Positions 4,946 to 5,557 of a stretch of DNA of 5,557 bases are shown here, piece after piece. Both the position numbers and the translations under genes were made by a program. Below the pieces are notes generated by a model. The model had not been told where the DNA came from. It saw nothing but the letters and a program-made list of their open reading frames with translations, and ran no database searches. This DNA is from Agromyces sp. (GTDB taxonomy: Bacteria; Actinomycetota; Actinomycetes; Actinomycetales; Microbacteriaceae). Position 1 is the stretch's first letter; each line of letters starts with the position of its first letter. Location: contig JAPSJU010000150.1 of NCBI GenBank assembly GCA_031178025.1, forward strand, positions 1 to 5,557. Reading direction: 5' to 3'.

Positions 4946-5557
4946 TCAGTCGACGGCGATCGTGAACGAGCTCGTCGTGCCGGTCTCCGTCGTGATGTCG
5001 AACCGGGTGAGCCCCGTCGTGCCCGCCGGGATCGTGAACGACACCGTCGCCGTGCCGATCTCGTCGGTCGTGGGCGTGTAGGCCCGCACGACCGGCGCGG
5101 TGGCCAGCGGCACGCCACCGAGCGCCACGGTGACCGTGGTGGCTGCCGGCTCGTCCCGGGTGAAGTCGAGCGATGACAGGTTGACGGTCACCTGGTCGCC
5201 GGCGTCGTAGCCGTCCGAGTCGGGCGCTACGAGATCGACGCCGACCGCACGCTGGGCGTAGTCGGGCGACGCGGTGCCGAACTCCTCGAAGTAGTCGACC
5301 ATCGCCTCGAGGTCGACCTTGCCGCTGTCCGCCTTGTTCGTGCCCTGGCGGAAGGTGACGAAGTTGTCGCCGCCGGAGGCCAGGAACGAGTTGGCGCCGA
5401 CGCTGTACGTCGCGGCCGGGTCGAGCGGCGCACCGTTGAGGAAGATCTCGGTGATGCGTGATCCGGCGGGCGCATTCGGGTCGTACGTGTACGAGAAGCC
5501 CTCGCTCACGCCGAGCTTCAGGAAGGGACGCGATGCCCCGGCCGGCTGCCACTGCTC
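4946..5557 (-). CDS. C-terminal part of a secreted 5'-nucleotidase / metallophosphatase (UshA type)
   Basis: The frame is open from the right edge (5557) to TGA at 4948-4946, giving the last 203 residues; the catalytic metallophosphatase domain and signal peptide lie outside the window. Visible residues 1-108 belong to the 5'-nucleotidase C-terminal domain: EQWQP and RPFLKLG at 1-16, GFSYTYDP (20-27), LNGAPLDPAATYSV (40-53) and NSFLASGGDNF (56-66). In UshA this last segment carries a Phe that stacks on the nucleotide base, probably Phe58 here. From about 110 onward a beta-rich, Thr/Val-rich extension of the immunoglobulin-like type follows (DQVTVNLSSLDF, later FTIPAGTTGLTRFDI), ending in AVD. 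No LPXTG sorting signal or membrane anchor is present, so release from the cell is expected. A GTG at 5509 is internal, not a start. The family hydrolyses extracellular nucleotides to nucleosides and phosphate. A terminator follows directly, so the gene is independent of the copper unit. Confidence 0.93.
   Translation of the reverse strand, partial: EQWQPAGASRPFLKLGVSEGFSYTYDPNAPAGSRITEIFLNGAPLDPAATYSVGANSFLASGGDNFVTFRQGTNKADSGKVDLEAMVDYFEEFGTASPDYAQRAVGVDLVAPDSDGYDAGDQVTVNLSSLDFTRDEPAATTVTVALGGVPLATAPVVRAYTPTTDEIGTATVSFTIPAGTTGLTRFDITTETGTTSSFTIAVD

Noticed and set aside
5507..5509. GTG at 5509 as the start of a short separate gene
   Set aside because: The frame stays open to the window edge, and the upstream residues (EQWQP, RPFLKLG) match the 5'-nucleotidase C-terminal domain.

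Overview
The window looks like a chromosomal segment from a high-GC actinomycete. Microbacteriaceae (Agromyces/Microbacterium type) is my best inference. The grounds are the strongly GC-rich third codon positions, GTG starts, TANNNT -10 boxes placed for leaderless transcription, hairpin terminators without a T-tract, and the family combination (membrane-anchored CopC and YcnI, actinobacterial RecQ, secreted 5'-nucleotidase). No sequence search was possible, so the genus is not established. All supported genes lie on the minus strand and are read from high to low coordinates. Nothing points to a mobile element, prophage, CRISPR array or RNA gene.

In transcription order: (1) The C-terminal 203 residues of a secreted 5'-nucleotidase/UshA-type metallophosphatase enter from the right edge, stop at 4946 and are followed by a perfect 15-bp hairpin terminator. 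(2) A three-gene unit, likely for extracytoplasmic copper handling, follows. It comprises a membrane protein with a His/Met-rich loop (4868-4260, GTG start, leaderless -10), a YcnI/DUF1775 protein (4187-3510) and a CopC-domain protein (3513-2911, overlapping ycnI by 4 nt). It ends in a strong hairpin (2851-2897). Both secreted proteins begin with His after predicted signal cleavage and carry one C-terminal anchor, so both would present copper sites on the outer face of the membrane. There is no CopD or P-type ATPase in the window. (3) recQ (2790-724) encodes a complete helicase with RQC and HRDC domains. Its promoter resembles the actinobacterial DNA-damage (PafBC / RecA-NDp) class: a TGTCGG core, the canonical spacing to TAGGGT, then a leaderless GTG. 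(4) A small four-helix membrane protein (672-271) lies 51 nt after recQ. (5) A 199-nt gap (72-270) with small hairpins and a second, weaker promoter of the same layout precedes an ORF that starts at 71 and leaves at the left edge.

The most interesting points are the compact copper unit with its unrecognised His/Met-rich membrane partner, and the damage-type promoter on recQ. The very long plus-strand open frames (for example the 868-codon one opposite recQ) are shadows of GC-rich minus-strand genes and are not annotated.
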